The position numbers were made by a program, and so were the translations under genes. A stretch of 64,000 nucleotides of DNA from Thauera chlorobenzoica (GTDB lineage Bacteria; Pseudomonadota; Gammaproteobacteria; Burkholderiales; Rhodocyclaceae): assembly GCF_001922305.1 (NCBI RefSeq), contig NZ_CP018839.1:3162001-3226000 (forward strand). The letters are read 5' to 3'. Below, one piece after another: positions 25,752-36,664 of this stretch. Every line of letters begins with the position of its first letter. Positions within the stretch are counted from its first letter, which is position 1. The notes beneath the pieces were generated by a model. That model made no database searches. It was not told the origin of the DNA and worked only from the letters and a program-made list of their open reading frames with translations.

Positions 25752-26894
25752 TTACGCGGCGGCTTGCATCAGACCGATGAAACGGTCGAAGAGGTAGGCG
25801 ACGTCGTGCGGGCCCGGGCTCGCCTCCGGATGGCCCTGGAAGGAGAACGCCGGCACGTCGGTGCGCACCAGCCCCTGGTTGGTGCCGTCGAACAGCGACA
25901 CATGGGTGACGCGCAGGTTCGCCGGCATCGTCGCCGGGTCGACCGCGAAGCCGTGGTTCTGGCTGGTGATCAGCACCTGGCCGCTGTCCAGATCCTTGAC
26001 CGGGTGGTTGGCGCCATGGTGGCCGGTGGCCATCTTCATGGTCCTCGCACCGGAAGCCAGGGCCAGCAGCTGGTGACCCAGGCAGATGCCGAAGGTCGGG
26101 GTGCGCGTGGTGACGATCTCGCGGATCGCGGCGATCGCGTAGTCGCAGGGCTCGGGGTCGCCCGGGCCGTTGGACAGGAAGACCCCATCCGGATTGAGCG
26201 CCAGCACTTCGGCCGCCGGCGTCTGCGCCGGCACCACGGTGAGGCGGCAGCCGCGCTCGACGAGCATGCGCAGGATGTTGTACTTGACCCCGTAGTCGTA
26301 GGCGACGACATGGAAGCGGCCCTCGGCGCGGTCGGTGTAACCGCCCTCCAGCGCCCACTCGCCCTGCGTCCAGTCGTAGCGTTCGCGGACGCTGACGACC
26401 TTGGCCAGGTCCATCCCGGCCAGGCCGGGGAAGGTGCGCGCCTGGGCGACGGCGGCCTCGGCGCTGAGCGTCTCGCCGGGCGCGGCGGTGACGATGCAAC
26501 CGGCCTGCGCGCCCTTTTCGCGCAGCACGCGGGTGAGCTTGCGGGTATCGAGCCCGGCGATCGCAACCACCCCCTCGGCCTGCAGATAGGCGTCGAGGCG
26601 CTGGGTCATGCGGAAATTGGACGGCAGGATCGGCAAGTCGCGAATGATGAGACCGGCCGCGTGCACCTTGAAGGATTCGACGTCCTCGGCATTGACGCCG
26701 GTGTTGCCGATATGCGGATAGGTCAGCGTAACGATCTGGCGGCAATAGCTCGGGTCGGTCAGGATTTCCTGATACCCCGACATCGAGGTGTTGAACACGA
26801 CCTCGCCGACCGTGCTGCCAACCGCGCCGATGCCCTTGCCATGGAAAACCGTTCCGTCGGCAAGCGCAAGGAGGGCGGACGGGAATGCACTCAC
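25752..26894 (-). CDS. carA: Carbamoyl-phosphate synthase small (glutaminase) subunit
   Basis: Hydrolyses glutamine to feed ammonia to CarB. The protein is 380 aa. The N-terminal CarA domain has [14 protein letters not shown] and [15 protein letters not shown]. The class I glutaminase domain has the nucleophile in [13 protein letters not shown] and the His/Glu dyad in [15 protein letters not shown]. First gene of carA-carB-greA. An intrinsic terminator about 65 bases upstream isolates or attenuates it. Confidence 0.98.
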   Translation of the reverse strand: MSAFPSALLALADGTVFHGKGIGAVGSTVGEVVFNTSMSGYQEILTDPSYCRQIVTLTYPHIGNTGVNAEDVESFKVHAAGLIIRDLPILPSNFRMTQRLDAYLQAEGVVAIAGLDTRKLTRVLREKGAQAGCIVTAAPGETLSAEAAVAQARTFPGLAGMDLAKVVSVRERYDWTQGEWALEGGYTDRAEGRFHVVAYDYGVKYNILRMLVERGCRLTVVPAQTPAAEVLALNPDGVFLSNGPGDPEPCDYAIAAIREIVTTRTPTFGICLGHQLLALASGARTMKMATGHHGANHPVKDLDSGQVLITSQNHGFAVDPATMPANLRVTHVSLFDGTNQGLVRTDVPAFSFQGHPEASPGPHDVAYLFDRFIGLMQAAA

Positions 26895-26958
26895 GAGAAA
26901 CTCCTGGATTCAGCTTGAAAATCTGGGGGCAGCAAGATCGACCCCTGCCCGGCATGTG

Positions 26959-26994
26959 CAAAAAAGCGGGACGGGCCTCTGGGCCGATCCCGCT
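26959..26994 (-). terminator. Rho-independent terminator between sensor kinase and carA
   Basis: On the minus strand, AGCGGGA, an inner GGCC/GGCC pairing, TCCCGCT and then a run of six T. It ends transcripts coming from dapB and the sensor kinase about 85 bases past the kinase stop. Because it lies 65 bases before the carA ATG, it could alternatively act in a carA leader. Read-through termination is the simpler reading. Confidence 0.85.
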
Positions 26995-27080
26995 GTATAA
27001 ACCCTGGAATTCTATCTTTTCGGGCGTTTGAAGGCAAATTGGCTCACGCCGGCCTGGCGGCGTGCACATTCCCGCTCCCG

Positions 27081-29651
27081 TCACCGCCCACCCGCCCCGC
27101 TGCCGTTCCCGGCAATCCCGCACGCCGCCTGTGCAAGCGCGGCTGCTTCGCCCTCCACCGCCCGGGCCAGCAGCTTGATTTCATCGACCAGGACCCGGGC
27201 CTGATGCGTCGCGGCGGCGGGATCGCCGGCCCGGGCCAGTTCCTCGAGACGCCGCGCCGCATCGACCGAGCGGTCCGCCGCGAGCAGCCCGAGCGAGCCT
27301 TTGAGCGCATGCGCGAGCTCCCCCAGGCGGACAAAATCCAGCTCGGCCGCAGCCTGCTGCAGTTCGCTGACCGTCCGCCCGGCATCGCGCAGGAAGACGG
27401 CGAGCAGTTGCTGCACCACGGCCTCGTCGCCGTCGAACATCGCGCGCGTCTGATCCAGGCAGACAATGCGGCGACACTGCGCATCACCGTATCCGGACAG
27501 CTCGGGGCCGTCGCACTCGTCGCCCGCCCGGAGCGCGTCAGCGCAGTGCCGGCACACGCGTTCGATCGCAGAAAACAGCGCCTGGGGGTGGACCGGCTTG
27601 GAAACGTAATCGTCCATCCCCGCATCGAGACAGCGCTCGCGGTCGCCTTCCATCGCGTGCGCGGTCATGGCGATGATCGGCACCGGCGTCCATTCGCCCT
27701 GCGCCACCCAGCTGCGCCGCGCTTCGCGGGCACGGATCGCCTGGGTGGCCTCGATACCGCCCATCACCGGCATCTGCACATCCATCAGCACGAGGTCGAA
27801 GTGCCGACGATCGATCGCCTCCAGCGCCTCTTCGCCGTTGGCGGCAAGCGTGACCCGGTGCCCGGCGCGCTCGAGCATCCGTGCCGCGACCATCTGATTG
27901 ACCGGGTTGTCTTCGGCGACGAGGATGTCGAGCGCGCGACCGCACCCCTCGGCCGCGACCGGAATCGATCCGGGGAGGGGAATCTCGAAAGCCGGCGCCA
28001 GTGGCTCGCCGCCTGACGCGCCACTGGCGCCGCTGCGCGCCATGCTCAGCGCATCGAACAGGTCGTCGCTGGAAAACGGTTTGACAAGACGAAACTGCAG
28101 CCCCAGCTCATCGCAGCGCATCGCGTCAATGCGCTGCGAATGGCTGGGCAGCATCATCACCAGGCGGTCGAGCCGCGGATCGGCCTCGGCAAAGCGCTGC
28201 GCCAGGGCAAAGCCGGCCGGCTCGGGCAGCTCCGCGTCCATGACGAGGAAGTCGAAGGGGTCGCGCCCATCGCGCACGGCGCAGAGGGCCGCCAGCGCAG
28301 CGTCCGCCCCATCGGCCACCTGGGGACGGATTCCCCGGCTGCGCATGATCCGGCCGAGGCATTCGCCGAAGGCGGAATTGCGTGCCGCGATCAGCACATG
28401 GGCTCCGCGCAGCGCATTCCGTCCTCCGGGGGGCGCCTCGGCCACCCTCTCGAACGGCAGCGTGAAGCTGAAAATACTCCCTTTCCCGGGCGTGCTTTCG
28501 ACCTCAAGCGCGCCCTGCATCAGCTCGATGAGATGACGTGAAATGGCCAGCCCGAGCCCGGTGCCGCCGTATTTCCGCGTGGTCGAGGTGTCGGCCTGGG
28601 AAAACGCGCCGAAGATGCTTTCGAGCTTTTCCGCCGGGATTCCGCAGCCGGTGTCGCGCACCGAAAAACGCAGCAGCAACGGATGGACGGCCGGACCGAG
28701 GCGCTCGACCGTCACTTCGATTTCTCCGCGATCGGTGAATTTGACCGCATTGGCGACCAGGTTGAGCAGGACCTGGCGCAGCCGGGTCGGATCGCCGCAC
28801 AGCACCGCCGGCACATCGGCACCGATCTCGAAGAAGAGTTCGACCCCCTTCTGGGCGGCGCGCAGGGCGAGGGTCCGGCACGTTTCCGAGAGCACCGCGC
28901 CGACGGCGAAATCGATGCGCTCGAGTTCCAGCCGGCCCGCCTCGACGCGGGAAAAATCGAGGATGTCGTTGAGGATGGTAAGCAAGGCCTCGGCCGAGGA
29001 TTTCACCGTGCGCAGGTATTCGCGCTGTTCGCCGGTGAGCGCCGAATCGAGCAGCAGCTCGGTCATTCCGATGATGCCGTTCATCGGCGTGCGGATCTCG
29101 TGGCTCATGTTGGCGAGAAAATCGCCTTTCGCCCGACTCGCCGCCTCGGCCGCTTCCTTCGCCTCGAGCAGCTCCAGCTCGCGCATCTTGCGCTCGGTGA
29201 TGTCGCGGACCGTGCCCAGCACGCTGCACCAGCGGCCGTCGGCCGCCCGATCGACGGCCGCGCCCCGCGCCTCGACCCAGCGCCAGTCCCCGGCGCCGCC
29301 CCGCACCCGGAACTCGACGTGAAACTGCGCGGATTCGCCACGCAGGTGGGCACGCAGGCAGGCCTGCATGGCCTCGCGGTCGTCTTCCCGGACGAGTGCC
29401 GGCCAGTTCGCGAGCACGTCGCGGAGCGGCTCACCGCGGTAACCGAGGCGCGCGCACCAGCTCTCGTCGAGCCGCAGCGTGCGGGCGCGCAGATCGAAGT
29501 CCCACACCCCGGTGGCGGTATTGGCCGAAATCAGTGCCAGGTGCCGGCGCGCACGCTGCAGCTCGTCGCCGGGCTCGCCGCCCGCCATTGCCGCGATCGA
29601 AGGAGGAAGGCTGCCCGCCGCCCCTGCCCTCGTGCCGGCGTGCTCGTCCAT
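27081..29651 (-). CDS. Hybrid sensor histidine kinase (PAS-HisKA-HATPase-REC-REC-Hpt)
   Basis: A cytoplasmic multistep phosphorelay kinase of 856 aa with no transmembrane segment. A PAS/PAC sensor lies at about 40-155. HisKA has phospho-His184 ([10 protein letters not shown]). The HATPase has [16 protein letters not shown] and GGTGLGLAI. The first receiver has an acceptor-like Asp472 (LVMDAELP) but lacks the N-terminal acidic pair (VLIAARNS), so it is probably a pseudo-receiver. The second receiver is intact (VAEDNPVNQ, Asp624 in LMDVQMP). A C-terminal Hpt has His781 (AHALKGS). No partner response regulator is adjacent. It starts 8 bases after dapB. Signal unknown. Confidence 0.93.
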   Translation of the reverse strand: MDEHAGTRAGAAGSLPPSIAAMAGGEPGDELQRARRHLALISANTATGVWDFDLRARTLRLDESWCARLGYRGEPLRDVLANWPALVREDDREAMQACLRAHLRGESAQFHVEFRVRGGAGDWRWVEARGAAVDRAADGRWCSVLGTVRDITERKMRELELLEAKEAAEAASRAKGDFLANMSHEIRTPMNGIIGMTELLLDSALTGEQREYLRTVKSSAEALLTILNDILDFSRVEAGRLELERIDFAVGAVLSETCRTLALRAAQKGVELFFEIGADVPAVLCGDPTRLRQVLLNLVANAVKFTDRGEIEVTVERLGPAVHPLLLRFSVRDTGCGIPAEKLESIFGAFSQADTSTTRKYGGTGLGLAISRHLIELMQGALEVESTPGKGSIFSFTLPFERVAEAPPGGRNALRGAHVLIAARNSAFGECLGRIMRSRGIRPQVADGADAALAALCAVRDGRDPFDFLVMDAELPEPAGFALAQRFAEADPRLDRLVMMLPSHSQRIDAMRCDELGLQFRLVKPFSSDDLFDALSMARSGASGASGGEPLAPAFEIPLPGSIPVAAEGCGRALDILVAEDNPVNQMVAARMLERAGHRVTLAANGEEALEAIDRRHFDLVLMDVQMPVMGGIEATQAIRAREARRSWVAQGEWTPVPIIAMTAHAMEGDRERCLDAGMDDYVSKPVHPQALFSAIERVCRHCADALRAGDECDGPELSGYGDAQCRRIVCLDQTRAMFDGDEAVVQQLLAVFLRDAGRTVSELQQAAAELDFVRLGELAHALKGSLGLLAADRSVDAARRLEELARAGDPAAATHQARVLVDEIKLLARAVEGEAAALAQAACGIAGNGSGAGGR

Positions 29652-29659
29652 GTCGCTGC

Positions 29660-30466
29660 TCAGCGCAGGCCGAGAACGTCCTGCATGTCGAACAGACCTT
29701 CACCCCGCCCGGCGAGATACTTCGCCGCGCGCATCGAGCCCAGCGCGTACGGCATGCGGCTTCCCGATTTGTGAGTAATTTCGATGCGCTCGCCGATACC
29801 GGCGAAGAGCACCGTGTGGTCACCCACCACGTCACCGCCGCGGATGGTCGAAAAACCGATGGTGTCGGCCTTGCGTTCGCCGGTATGGCCCTCACGCCCG
29901 TAAATCGCGCACGCATCGAGGCTGCGCCCGAGTTCGCGGGCGACGACTTCCCCCATCCGCAAGGCGGTGCCGGAGGGCGCATCGACCTTGAAACGGTGGT
30001 GCGCCTCGATGACTTCGACGTCGTAGCCTTCGGACAGGATGCGCGCCGCGACCTCGAGCAGCCGGAACACGGCATTGACCCCGACCGCCATGTTGGGCGC
30101 GAACACCACCGGAATTTCACGCCCAGCCTGGGCAATCGCCGCCTTGCCCGCGGCATCGAAGCCGGTGGTGCCGATCACCATCGCACGCCCGAGCTCACGC
30201 GCCAGTGCCAGATGCACAAGCGTGCCTTCGGGGCGGGTGAAATCGATCACGCAGTCGGCAGCTGCGATCGCCACACGGGCATCGTCGCCGATCATCACCC
30301 CGGTCGCCACTCCCGCCATCTCCCCGGCGTCGCGGCCGACGAAGGGGGTTCCCGGGCGATCGAAGGCCGCCGCGAGGACGACCCCCTCTTCCTTCAGCGC
30401 GGCCTCGATCAGCATCCTGCCCATGCGGCCGGAAGCGCCGGCGATCGCTACACGAATGTCAGACAT
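29660..30466 (-). CDS. dapB: 4-hydroxy-tetrahydrodipicolinate reductase
   Basis: NAD(P)H-dependent step of lysine and diaminopimelate synthesis. The protein is 268 aa. The Rossmann motif is [15 protein letters not shown], with [13 protein letters not shown] and the catalytic [18 protein letters not shown] (His-His and Lys). It also has the C-terminal [13 protein letters not shown]. It lies downstream of bamE and 8 bases upstream of the sensor kinase gene. Confidence 0.98.
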   Translation of the reverse strand: MSDIRVAIAGASGRMGRMLIEAALKEEGVVLAAAFDRPGTPFVGRDAGEMAGVATGVMIGDDARVAIAAADCVIDFTRPEGTLVHLALARELGRAMVIGTTGFDAAGKAAIAQAGREIPVVFAPNMAVGVNAVFRLLEVAARILSEGYDVEVIEAHHRFKVDAPSGTALRMGEVVARELGRSLDACAIYGREGHTGERKADTIGFSTIRGGDVVGDHTVLFAGIGERIEITHKSGSRMPYALGSMRAAKYLAGRGEGLFDMQDVLGLR

Positions 30467-30481
30467 GAAACTCTAATCCTC

Positions 30482-30512
30482 AAAAAGCGAAGCCCGGCGA
30501 CCAGACCCGGGC
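30482..30512 (-). terminator. Possible terminator after bamE
   Basis: On the minus strand, GCCCGG, a 9-base loop, CCGGGC, then TTCGCTTTTTG. It sits about 23 bases after the bamE stop and before dapB. The stem is short and the T run is interrupted, so partial termination is likely. Confidence 0.5.
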
Positions 30513-30534
30513 AAGACCGCGAGCGGTACGGAAA

Positions 30535-30945
30535 TCAGCGATCGGCGGCGGGCGCGACCTCGATCACGCGGCTGCGCCCGGGGGCGTCGACCCGGGTGCC
30601 GGCCGAAGCCGCCGGCTGCACGTCGCCCTCGACCCGGTCGAGCAGGTTGTCTACAAAGAACACCGAGATCACGCGTTGCTGGAGGTCACCGCGACCGGGC
30701 CGGAAGCGATAGACGTAATCCCAGCGGTCCTCGCGGAACATGTCCACGACCAACGGCGATCCCATGACGAAGCGCACCTGGTCGCGCGTCATGCCGCGGC
30801 GAAGCTGGGAAAGCATGTCCTGGTCGACGTAATTGCCCTGGCGGACATCGATGCGGTACGGATCGACCACTCCGACAACCGAATCGAAGGAGCAGCCGGC
30901 GAGCACACTGGTGGCGACGAGCGCCGCGACGAGATAGGAGGGCAT
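30535..30945 (-). CDS. bamE: Outer-membrane assembly lipoprotein BamE
   Basis: Lipoprotein of the BAM complex that inserts beta-barrel proteins (SmpA/OmlA family). The protein is 136 aa. The signal peptide ends in the lipobox VLAG followed by Cys18. The SmpA/OmlA domain has [39 protein letters not shown] and [11 protein letters not shown]. The start [18 protein letters not shown] is chosen because the longer frame would put residues before the signal peptide. It diverges from fur, a conserved beta/gamma neighbourhood. Confidence 0.95.
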   Translation of the reverse strand: MPSYLVAALVATSVLAGCSFDSVVGVVDPYRIDVRQGNYVDQDMLSQLRRGMTRDQVRFVMGSPLVVDMFREDRWDYVYRFRPGRGDLQQRVISVFFVDNLLDRVEGDVQPAASAGTRVDAPGRSRVIEVAPAADR

Positions 30946-30989
30946 GAAAGGTATCGGGGCTGACGCGACGTGGTCGCAGTTCTCAGAAA

Positions 30990-31012
30990 GGGGCAAAAAA
31001 TATAACATATGG
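30990..31012. promoter_or_regulatory. AT-rich core of the bamE/fur divergent promoter region
   Basis: GGGGCAAAAAATATAACATATGG contains TATAAC, a possible -10 for fur (90 bases upstream of its ATG). It also contains ATATGTTATAT on the other strand for bamE. I see no convincing -35 element and no 19-bp Fur-box dyad here. Confidence 0.35.
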
Positions 31013-31099
31013 TGGCATCACAGGGCGTTCCACGTCTCGCGAGGCCCGCTCGTTCATGCCGACCCTGCCACCTGCCGCACCTTTCCCCAACAGGCTCTC

Positions 31100-31537
31100 A
31101 TGTCCGACAACTCCAAGAATCTGAAAAACATTGGTCTGAAGGCGACTTATCCGCGCCTGAAGATCCTCGACCTCTTCCAGAGTTCGGACCAGCGCCACCT
31201 CACCGCCGAGGACGTTTATCGCACCCTGATGAACGAGGGCATGGACATCGGCCTCGCCACGGTTTACCGGGTGCTGACCCAGTTCGAACAGGCGGGGTTG
31301 CTCGAACGCCACTACTTCGAGTCGGGCAAGGCGGTTTTCGAGCTCAACAAGGGCGGACACCACGACCACATCGTCTGCATGCAATGCGGCAAGGTGGAGG
31401 AGTTCTTCGACCCCGAAATCGAGCGCCGGCAGAACCAGATCGCCACCGAGCGCGGCTTCGCGATCCGCGAGCATGCGCTCTACATTTATGCCGACTGCAC
31501 GCGCGAGAACTGCCCGCACCGCGACACCGAAAGCTGA
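31100..31537 (+). CDS. fur: Ferric uptake regulator Fur
   Basis: Iron-responsive repressor of 145 aa. The N-terminal winged helix has [15 protein letters not shown] and [25 protein letters not shown]. Metal sites are visible: [18 protein letters not shown], with His and the CxxC pair, and a second pair DCTRENCPH at the C-terminus. The ATG at 31100 ([15 protein letters not shown]) is the family start. The frame extension upstream is rejected. Confidence 0.97.
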   Translation: MSDNSKNLKNIGLKATYPRLKILDLFQSSDQRHLTAEDVYRTLMNEGMDIGLATVYRVLTQFEQAGLLERHYFESGKAVFELNKGGHHDHIVCMQCGKVEEFFDPEIERRQNQIATERGFAIREHALYIYADCTRENCPHRDTES

Positions 31538-31627
31538 CCCGGAGCGGGAGCAGGAGCGGTCACCACCGCCCCGGCCCCGGATTCCGGGCCGTTCCGCTGT
31601 GTCATGGCGAGGCGGCGGCAAGCGCGC

Positions 31628-33298
31628 TCAATCACCTCCGGGCGAATGGCGGCCGAGCATTTCCGCGGCGTGCTCGCGGGTCGTCGCGGTGATCTTCACG
31701 CCGCCCAGCATGCGGGCGATTTCGTCGACCCTGCCCGGCCCATCGAGCGGCGTGACCGCGCTCAGCGTTTCACCGCCACGTTCGAGCTTGGCGATACGCC
31801 ACTGCCAGTCGGCGCAGGCCGCCACCTGAGGCAAATGCGTCACGCACAACACCTGGCGGTCGCGCCCCAGGCGCGCGAGCAAGGTGCCGACGATCTCCGC
31901 CACCCGGCCGCCGATGCCGACATCGACTTCGTCGAAAATGAGCGTCGGCACGGCCGAATCACGGCTGGCCATCACCTGAATCGCCAAGCCGAGGCGTGAC
32001 AGCTCGCCCCCCGAGGCGACTTTGGCCATGTTGTTGAGGGTCTGGCCAGCGTTGGCCGCCACCTGAAACTCGACCGTCTCCAGGCCGTGCGCAGCGGGTT
32101 CGCAAGGTCGCAGCACAACCTCGAAACGCCCTCCGGCCATCGCCAGGGTCTGCATCGCCGCGGTAATGTCTGCCGACAAGCGCTGTGCCGCCGGCCGCCG
32201 TGCCGCCGTCAGCCGGCTTGCCGCAGCCTCGAAGGCCTGTCGCGCGGCGGCCTCGGCGGCGGCCAGGCGCGCCGGATCGGCCGTCGCCTCCAGGGTGTCG
32301 ATCCGCAGCTGCCACTGACGCTGCAGTTCGGGCAGTTCCTGCGGCGGAACCCGATATTTGCGCGCCGTATCGAGCACGGCGGCAATGCGCGCCTCGACCG
32401 CAAGCAGGCGCTGGGGGTCGAGTTCGAGCCGGTCGCGGTAGCGGCGCAGCGCATGCAGGGCCTCGTCGGTCTGAATCGCCGCCGCAGCCAGGAGTTCACG
32501 CACATCGCCAAGCCCGGGGTCGTAGTCGGCCAGTGCCGCAATCCGCCCACCGAGATGGCGCAGGCTGGAGCATACCGCCAGCTCTCCCTCGCCGAGGGCG
32601 GCAAGGGTTTCGTCGGCCCCCTCGATCAGGCCGGCGGCATGCCCCAGGCGGCTGTGCTCGGCGTTGAGTTCGTCCCATTCACCGCCATCGAAGGCGAGTT
32701 CATCGAGCTCGCGCAGCTGCCAGGCGAGCAGTTCGCGCTCGCGCGCCGAGCCGGCCGAATCGGCCTCAGCCTCGCGGTGAAGGCGTGCCAGCCGCTGCCA
32801 CTCACGATGCAGGCCGGCCACTTCGACGGCAAGCGGTGCGGCACCTGCATGGGCATCGAGCAGGGAGCGCTGCGCTTCGGCACGCAGCAGCGCATGGTGG
32901 GCGTGCTGGCCGTGGATGTCGGCGAGCCACTCGCCGGCCGCACGCAACTGCGCCAGCGTCACCGTGCTGCCATTGATCCACGCCCGGCTGCGCCCGCCGG
33001 CATCGATCGTGCGGCGCAGGATCAGCCCCCCCTCGTCGGCGTTCAGCGCCTGCTCCTGCAGCCAGCGCGCAAAAGCGTCGGCATCGGGCAGGTCGAACTC
33101 CGCGGCCACCTCGGCGCGCTCACGCCCGGTGCGCACCATGGTCGCGTCGCCGCGGCCACCGAGCGCCAGCCCCAGCGCATCGAGCAGAATCGACTTTCCG
33201 GCGCCGGTCTCGCCGGTCAGCGCACCGAAGCCGGTGCCGAATTCGAGCTCGAGTCGGTCGACGATGACGAAGTCACGGATGGTCAGGCTGCGCAACAT
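31628..33298 (-). CDS. recN: DNA repair protein RecN
   Basis: SMC-like ATPase for double-strand break repair, 556 aa. Walker A is GALTGETGAGKSILLDALGL at about 29-48. The central region is a long Ala/Leu/Arg/Glu-rich antiparallel coiled coil (about 150-370). The ABC signature region is KVASGGELSRLGLAIQVM, and Walker B is TLIFDEVDVGIGGRVAE. The His switch is in CVTHLPQVAAC. It lies downstream of nadK on the same strand and converges with fur. Confidence 0.97.
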   Translation of the reverse strand: MLRSLTIRDFVIVDRLELEFGTGFGALTGETGAGKSILLDALGLALGGRGDATMVRTGRERAEVAAEFDLPDADAFARWLQEQALNADEGGLILRRTIDAGGRSRAWINGSTVTLAQLRAAGEWLADIHGQHAHHALLRAEAQRSLLDAHAGAAPLAVEVAGLHREWQRLARLHREAEADSAGSARERELLAWQLRELDELAFDGGEWDELNAEHSRLGHAAGLIEGADETLAALGEGELAVCSSLRHLGGRIAALADYDPGLGDVRELLAAAAIQTDEALHALRRYRDRLELDPQRLLAVEARIAAVLDTARKYRVPPQELPELQRQWQLRIDTLEATADPARLAAAEAAARQAFEAAASRLTAARRPAAQRLSADITAAMQTLAMAGGRFEVVLRPCEPAAHGLETVEFQVAANAGQTLNNMAKVASGGELSRLGLAIQVMASRDSAVPTLIFDEVDVGIGGRVAEIVGTLLARLGRDRQVLCVTHLPQVAACADWQWRIAKLERGGETLSAVTPLDGPGRVDEIARMLGGVKITATTREHAAEMLGRHSPGGD

Positions 33299-33393
33299 GG
33301 CGAGGGCGGGACGGAGCGGGAGGTCATTGAATTACGGGCGGCGTGAACAGGCGGGAAAAAGGTGCCCGGTGCTCCGCAGCAGGAGGGCACTCA

Positions 33394-34278
33394 TCAGTTA
33401 TGTCTGGGCTCGGCGCTCCAGTGCAGCTTTTCGCGCAGCATCGCGAAGTAGCTGTAGCCCTCGGGGTGCAGCAGACGCAGCGAATGCGGCGAACGGCTCA
33501 CCCGCACGCAGTCTCCGGCGCGCAAATCGAAGCGGGCCTGGCCGTCGAAATGCACCCTGGCATCCTGCGGCGGGAGCAGCACGATATCGATGCGGCACGA
33601 ATCGGGCAGGGTGATCGGGCGGGCGGTGAGTGCGTGCGGGCACAGGGGCACGAGCGCGATGCCGCCCACGCTCGGGTGCAGGATCGGTCCGTTCGATGAC
33701 AGCGCGTAGGCGGTCGAACCGGTCGGAGAGCTCACGATCATGCCGTCCGAACGCTGGGTGTACACGAATTCACCATTTACGGAGAGCTCGAATTCGATCA
33801 TGCGCCCGAGCTCGCCCTTGTTCACGACGACATCGTTGAGCGCGAGGGTGTGAAATACGCGCACGCCGCCGCGCAGCACTTCGGCGTCGAGCATGAACCG
33901 GACTTCTTCGGTGTAACGGCCGGCGACGATCTCATCCAGGCGCGCGAGCGCATCGCTGCGTGCGATATCGGTCAGGAAGCCCAATCGCCCGAGGTTGATG
34001 CCTACCAGCGGCACGGCGTGCTCGACCAGGCGGCGGGCGGTGTTCAGCATCGTGCCATCGCCGCCGACCACCACCGCGAGATCGGCCTCCGCGGCGATGC
34101 ACTCATAGCTCGCCGCCGCGAAATCACCGGCGCCACCGATGGAACTCGCCGTACCCTGCTCGATCCACACCAGCAGGCCGCGCTCGCGCAGGAAGCGGGC
34201 GATCGTCAGCACCGACTCCGCGACGTCGGGGCTCTGATATTTGCCGATGAGGGCAAGCGTGCGGAAATTCGTGCTCAT
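33394..34278 (-). CDS. nadK: NAD kinase
   Basis: Phosphorylates NAD to NADP, 294 aa. The catalytic and ATP motif is [13 protein letters not shown]. The NAD-binding part has [31 protein letters not shown] and [14 protein letters not shown]. It lies 95 bases upstream of recN and diverges from hrcA across 129 bases. Confidence 0.97.
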   Translation of the reverse strand: MSTNFRTLALIGKYQSPDVAESVLTIARFLRERGLLVWIEQGTASSIGGAGDFAAASYECIAAEADLAVVVGGDGTMLNTARRLVEHAVPLVGINLGRLGFLTDIARSDALARLDEIVAGRYTEEVRFMLDAEVLRGGVRVFHTLALNDVVVNKGELGRMIEFELSVNGEFVYTQRSDGMIVSSPTGSTAYALSSNGPILHPSVGGIALVPLCPHALTARPITLPDSCRIDIVLLPPQDARVHFDGQARFDLRAGDCVRVSRSPHSLRLLHPEGYSYFAMLREKLHWSAEPRHN

Positions 34279-34355
34279 GGGGCCGGATTAAACCACATCC
34301 GGGTAGCAGACTGGCGCACCGACGATGCACCAGCGGCAGGCGGGTCTCACAGTTT

Positions 34356-34384
34356 TTCAACGCTTCGCGACAGGCTGTTAGAAT
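34356..34384 (+). promoter_or_regulatory. Putative sigma-70-type promoter of hrcA
   Basis: TTCAAC, 17 bases, TAGAAT, ending 23 bases before the hrcA ATG. The -10 fits 5/6 and the -35 only about 3/6. I found no CIRCE inverted repeat (TTAGCACTC-N9-GAGTGCTAA) here, so autoregulation through CIRCE is not supported. Confidence 0.4.
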
Positions 34385-34407
34385 CGAGACACTATTCGAT
34401 CTCCACC

Positions 34408-35436
34408 ATGAATTCGCTCGACCCCCGCGCCCAAATCCTGCTGAAAACCCTGATCGAACGCTATATCGCGGATGGACAGCCCGTCGGCTCGCGTGCGCTA
34501 TCGCGCTATTCCGGGCTCGAACTGTCGCCGGCGACGGTGCGCAACGTGATGAGCGATCTGGAAGACATGGGTTTCATCGCCAGCCCGCACACTTCGGCCG
34601 GTCGCATTCCCACCGCGCGCGGCTACCGCTTCTTCGTCGATGCGCTGCTCACCGTACAGCCGCTGGGAAACGCCCGCGTCCGCGCACTCGAAGGCCAGCT
34701 CCTGCCCGACCAGCCTCAGCGCGTGCTCAGCTCCGCCTCCCATCTGCTGTCCGACCTCACCCGCTTCGCCGGCGTGGTCGTCGCGCCGCGCAAGGACGTC
34801 GCCCGCATCCGCCAGTTCGAGTTCATCAGCCTGGCCGAAAACCGCATCCTGCTGATCATCGTGACCACCGCGGGGGACGTACAGAACCGCATCCTGCTCA
34901 CCCGCCGCGCCTACACCGCGGGAGAACTCGGCAACGCCGCCGCCTACCTCAACGAGCACTTCGCCGGCCGCTCCTTCGACGAGATCCGCCACGGCCTCAC
35001 CGACGAGCTGCGCCAGTTGCGCAGCGACATGACCGAGCTGATGTCGGCGACCGTGGATGCCGGCACCCAGGCCGCGGAAGAAAGCGCCACCAGCTATGTC
35101 ATTTCGGGCGAAACCAACCTCCTGGGGATCGAGGACCTGTCCTCCAACATGACCCGCCTGCGCGAGCTGTTCGAGCTTTTCGAGCAGCGCACCAGCCTGA
35201 TGCAGCTGCTCGAACTCTCGAACAAGGCCGAAGGCGTGCAGATCTTCATCGGCGGCGAATCGGGGCTCGCCCCGCTCGACGGCTGCAGCGTGGTTACCGC
35301 ACCCTACGAAGTCGACGGCCAGGTCGTGGGCTCGGTCGGCGTCATCGGCCCCACGCGCATGGCCTACGACCGGGTGATTCCGATCGTCGATATCACCGCG
35401 CGGCTGCTGTCGAACGCGCTGTCCTCCAATCATTGA
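34408..35436 (+). CDS. hrcA: Heat-inducible transcription repressor HrcA
   Basis: Represses groESL-type heat-shock genes through CIRCE. The protein is 342 aa. The N-terminal winged HTH has [20 protein letters not shown] and [18 protein letters not shown], then [20 protein letters not shown]. The C-terminal domain ends [20 protein letters not shown]. The true start is ATG at 34408. A much longer open frame upstream is antisense to nadK. It is followed by hemH 47 bases later. Confidence 0.97.
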   Translation: MNSLDPRAQILLKTLIERYIADGQPVGSRALSRYSGLELSPATVRNVMSDLEDMGFIASPHTSAGRIPTARGYRFFVDALLTVQPLGNARVRALEGQLLPDQPQRVLSSASHLLSDLTRFAGVVVAPRKDVARIRQFEFISLAENRILLIIVTTAGDVQNRILLTRRAYTAGELGNAAAYLNEHFAGRSFDEIRHGLTDELRQLRSDMTELMSATVDAGTQAAEESATSYVISGETNLLGIEDLSSNMTRLRELFELFEQRTSLMQLLELSNKAEGVQIFIGGESGLAPLDGCSVVTAPYEVDGQVVGSVGVIGPTRMAYDRVIPIVDITARLLSNALSSNH

Positions 35437-35483
35437 ACATCGCCGCGGCCGGCGCGGTGCCGGCCTCGCGAACCAGGATCCCC

Positions 35484-36581
<1,098 letters not shown>

Positions 36582-36664
36582 AATGTCCCCTACGGTCACC
36601 GCCCCCGAGGGAGCCTCAGCCTGCTCAAGGCGGCTCGGTGCAGACTGGAATGCTGCAGGAAGGC

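Noticed and set aside
30946..31099. Fur box in the bamE/fur gap
   Set aside because: No 19-bp dyad near the GATAATGATAATCATTATC consensus could be found. Only a generic AT-rich core is present.
33850..34407. Long N-terminal extension of HrcA
   Set aside because: The extra segment is antisense to nadK and unlike any HrcA. The family start is at 34408, behind a plausible promoter.
34279..34407. CIRCE element upstream of hrcA
   Set aside because: No TTAGCACTC-N9-GAGTGCTAA-like repeat is visible.
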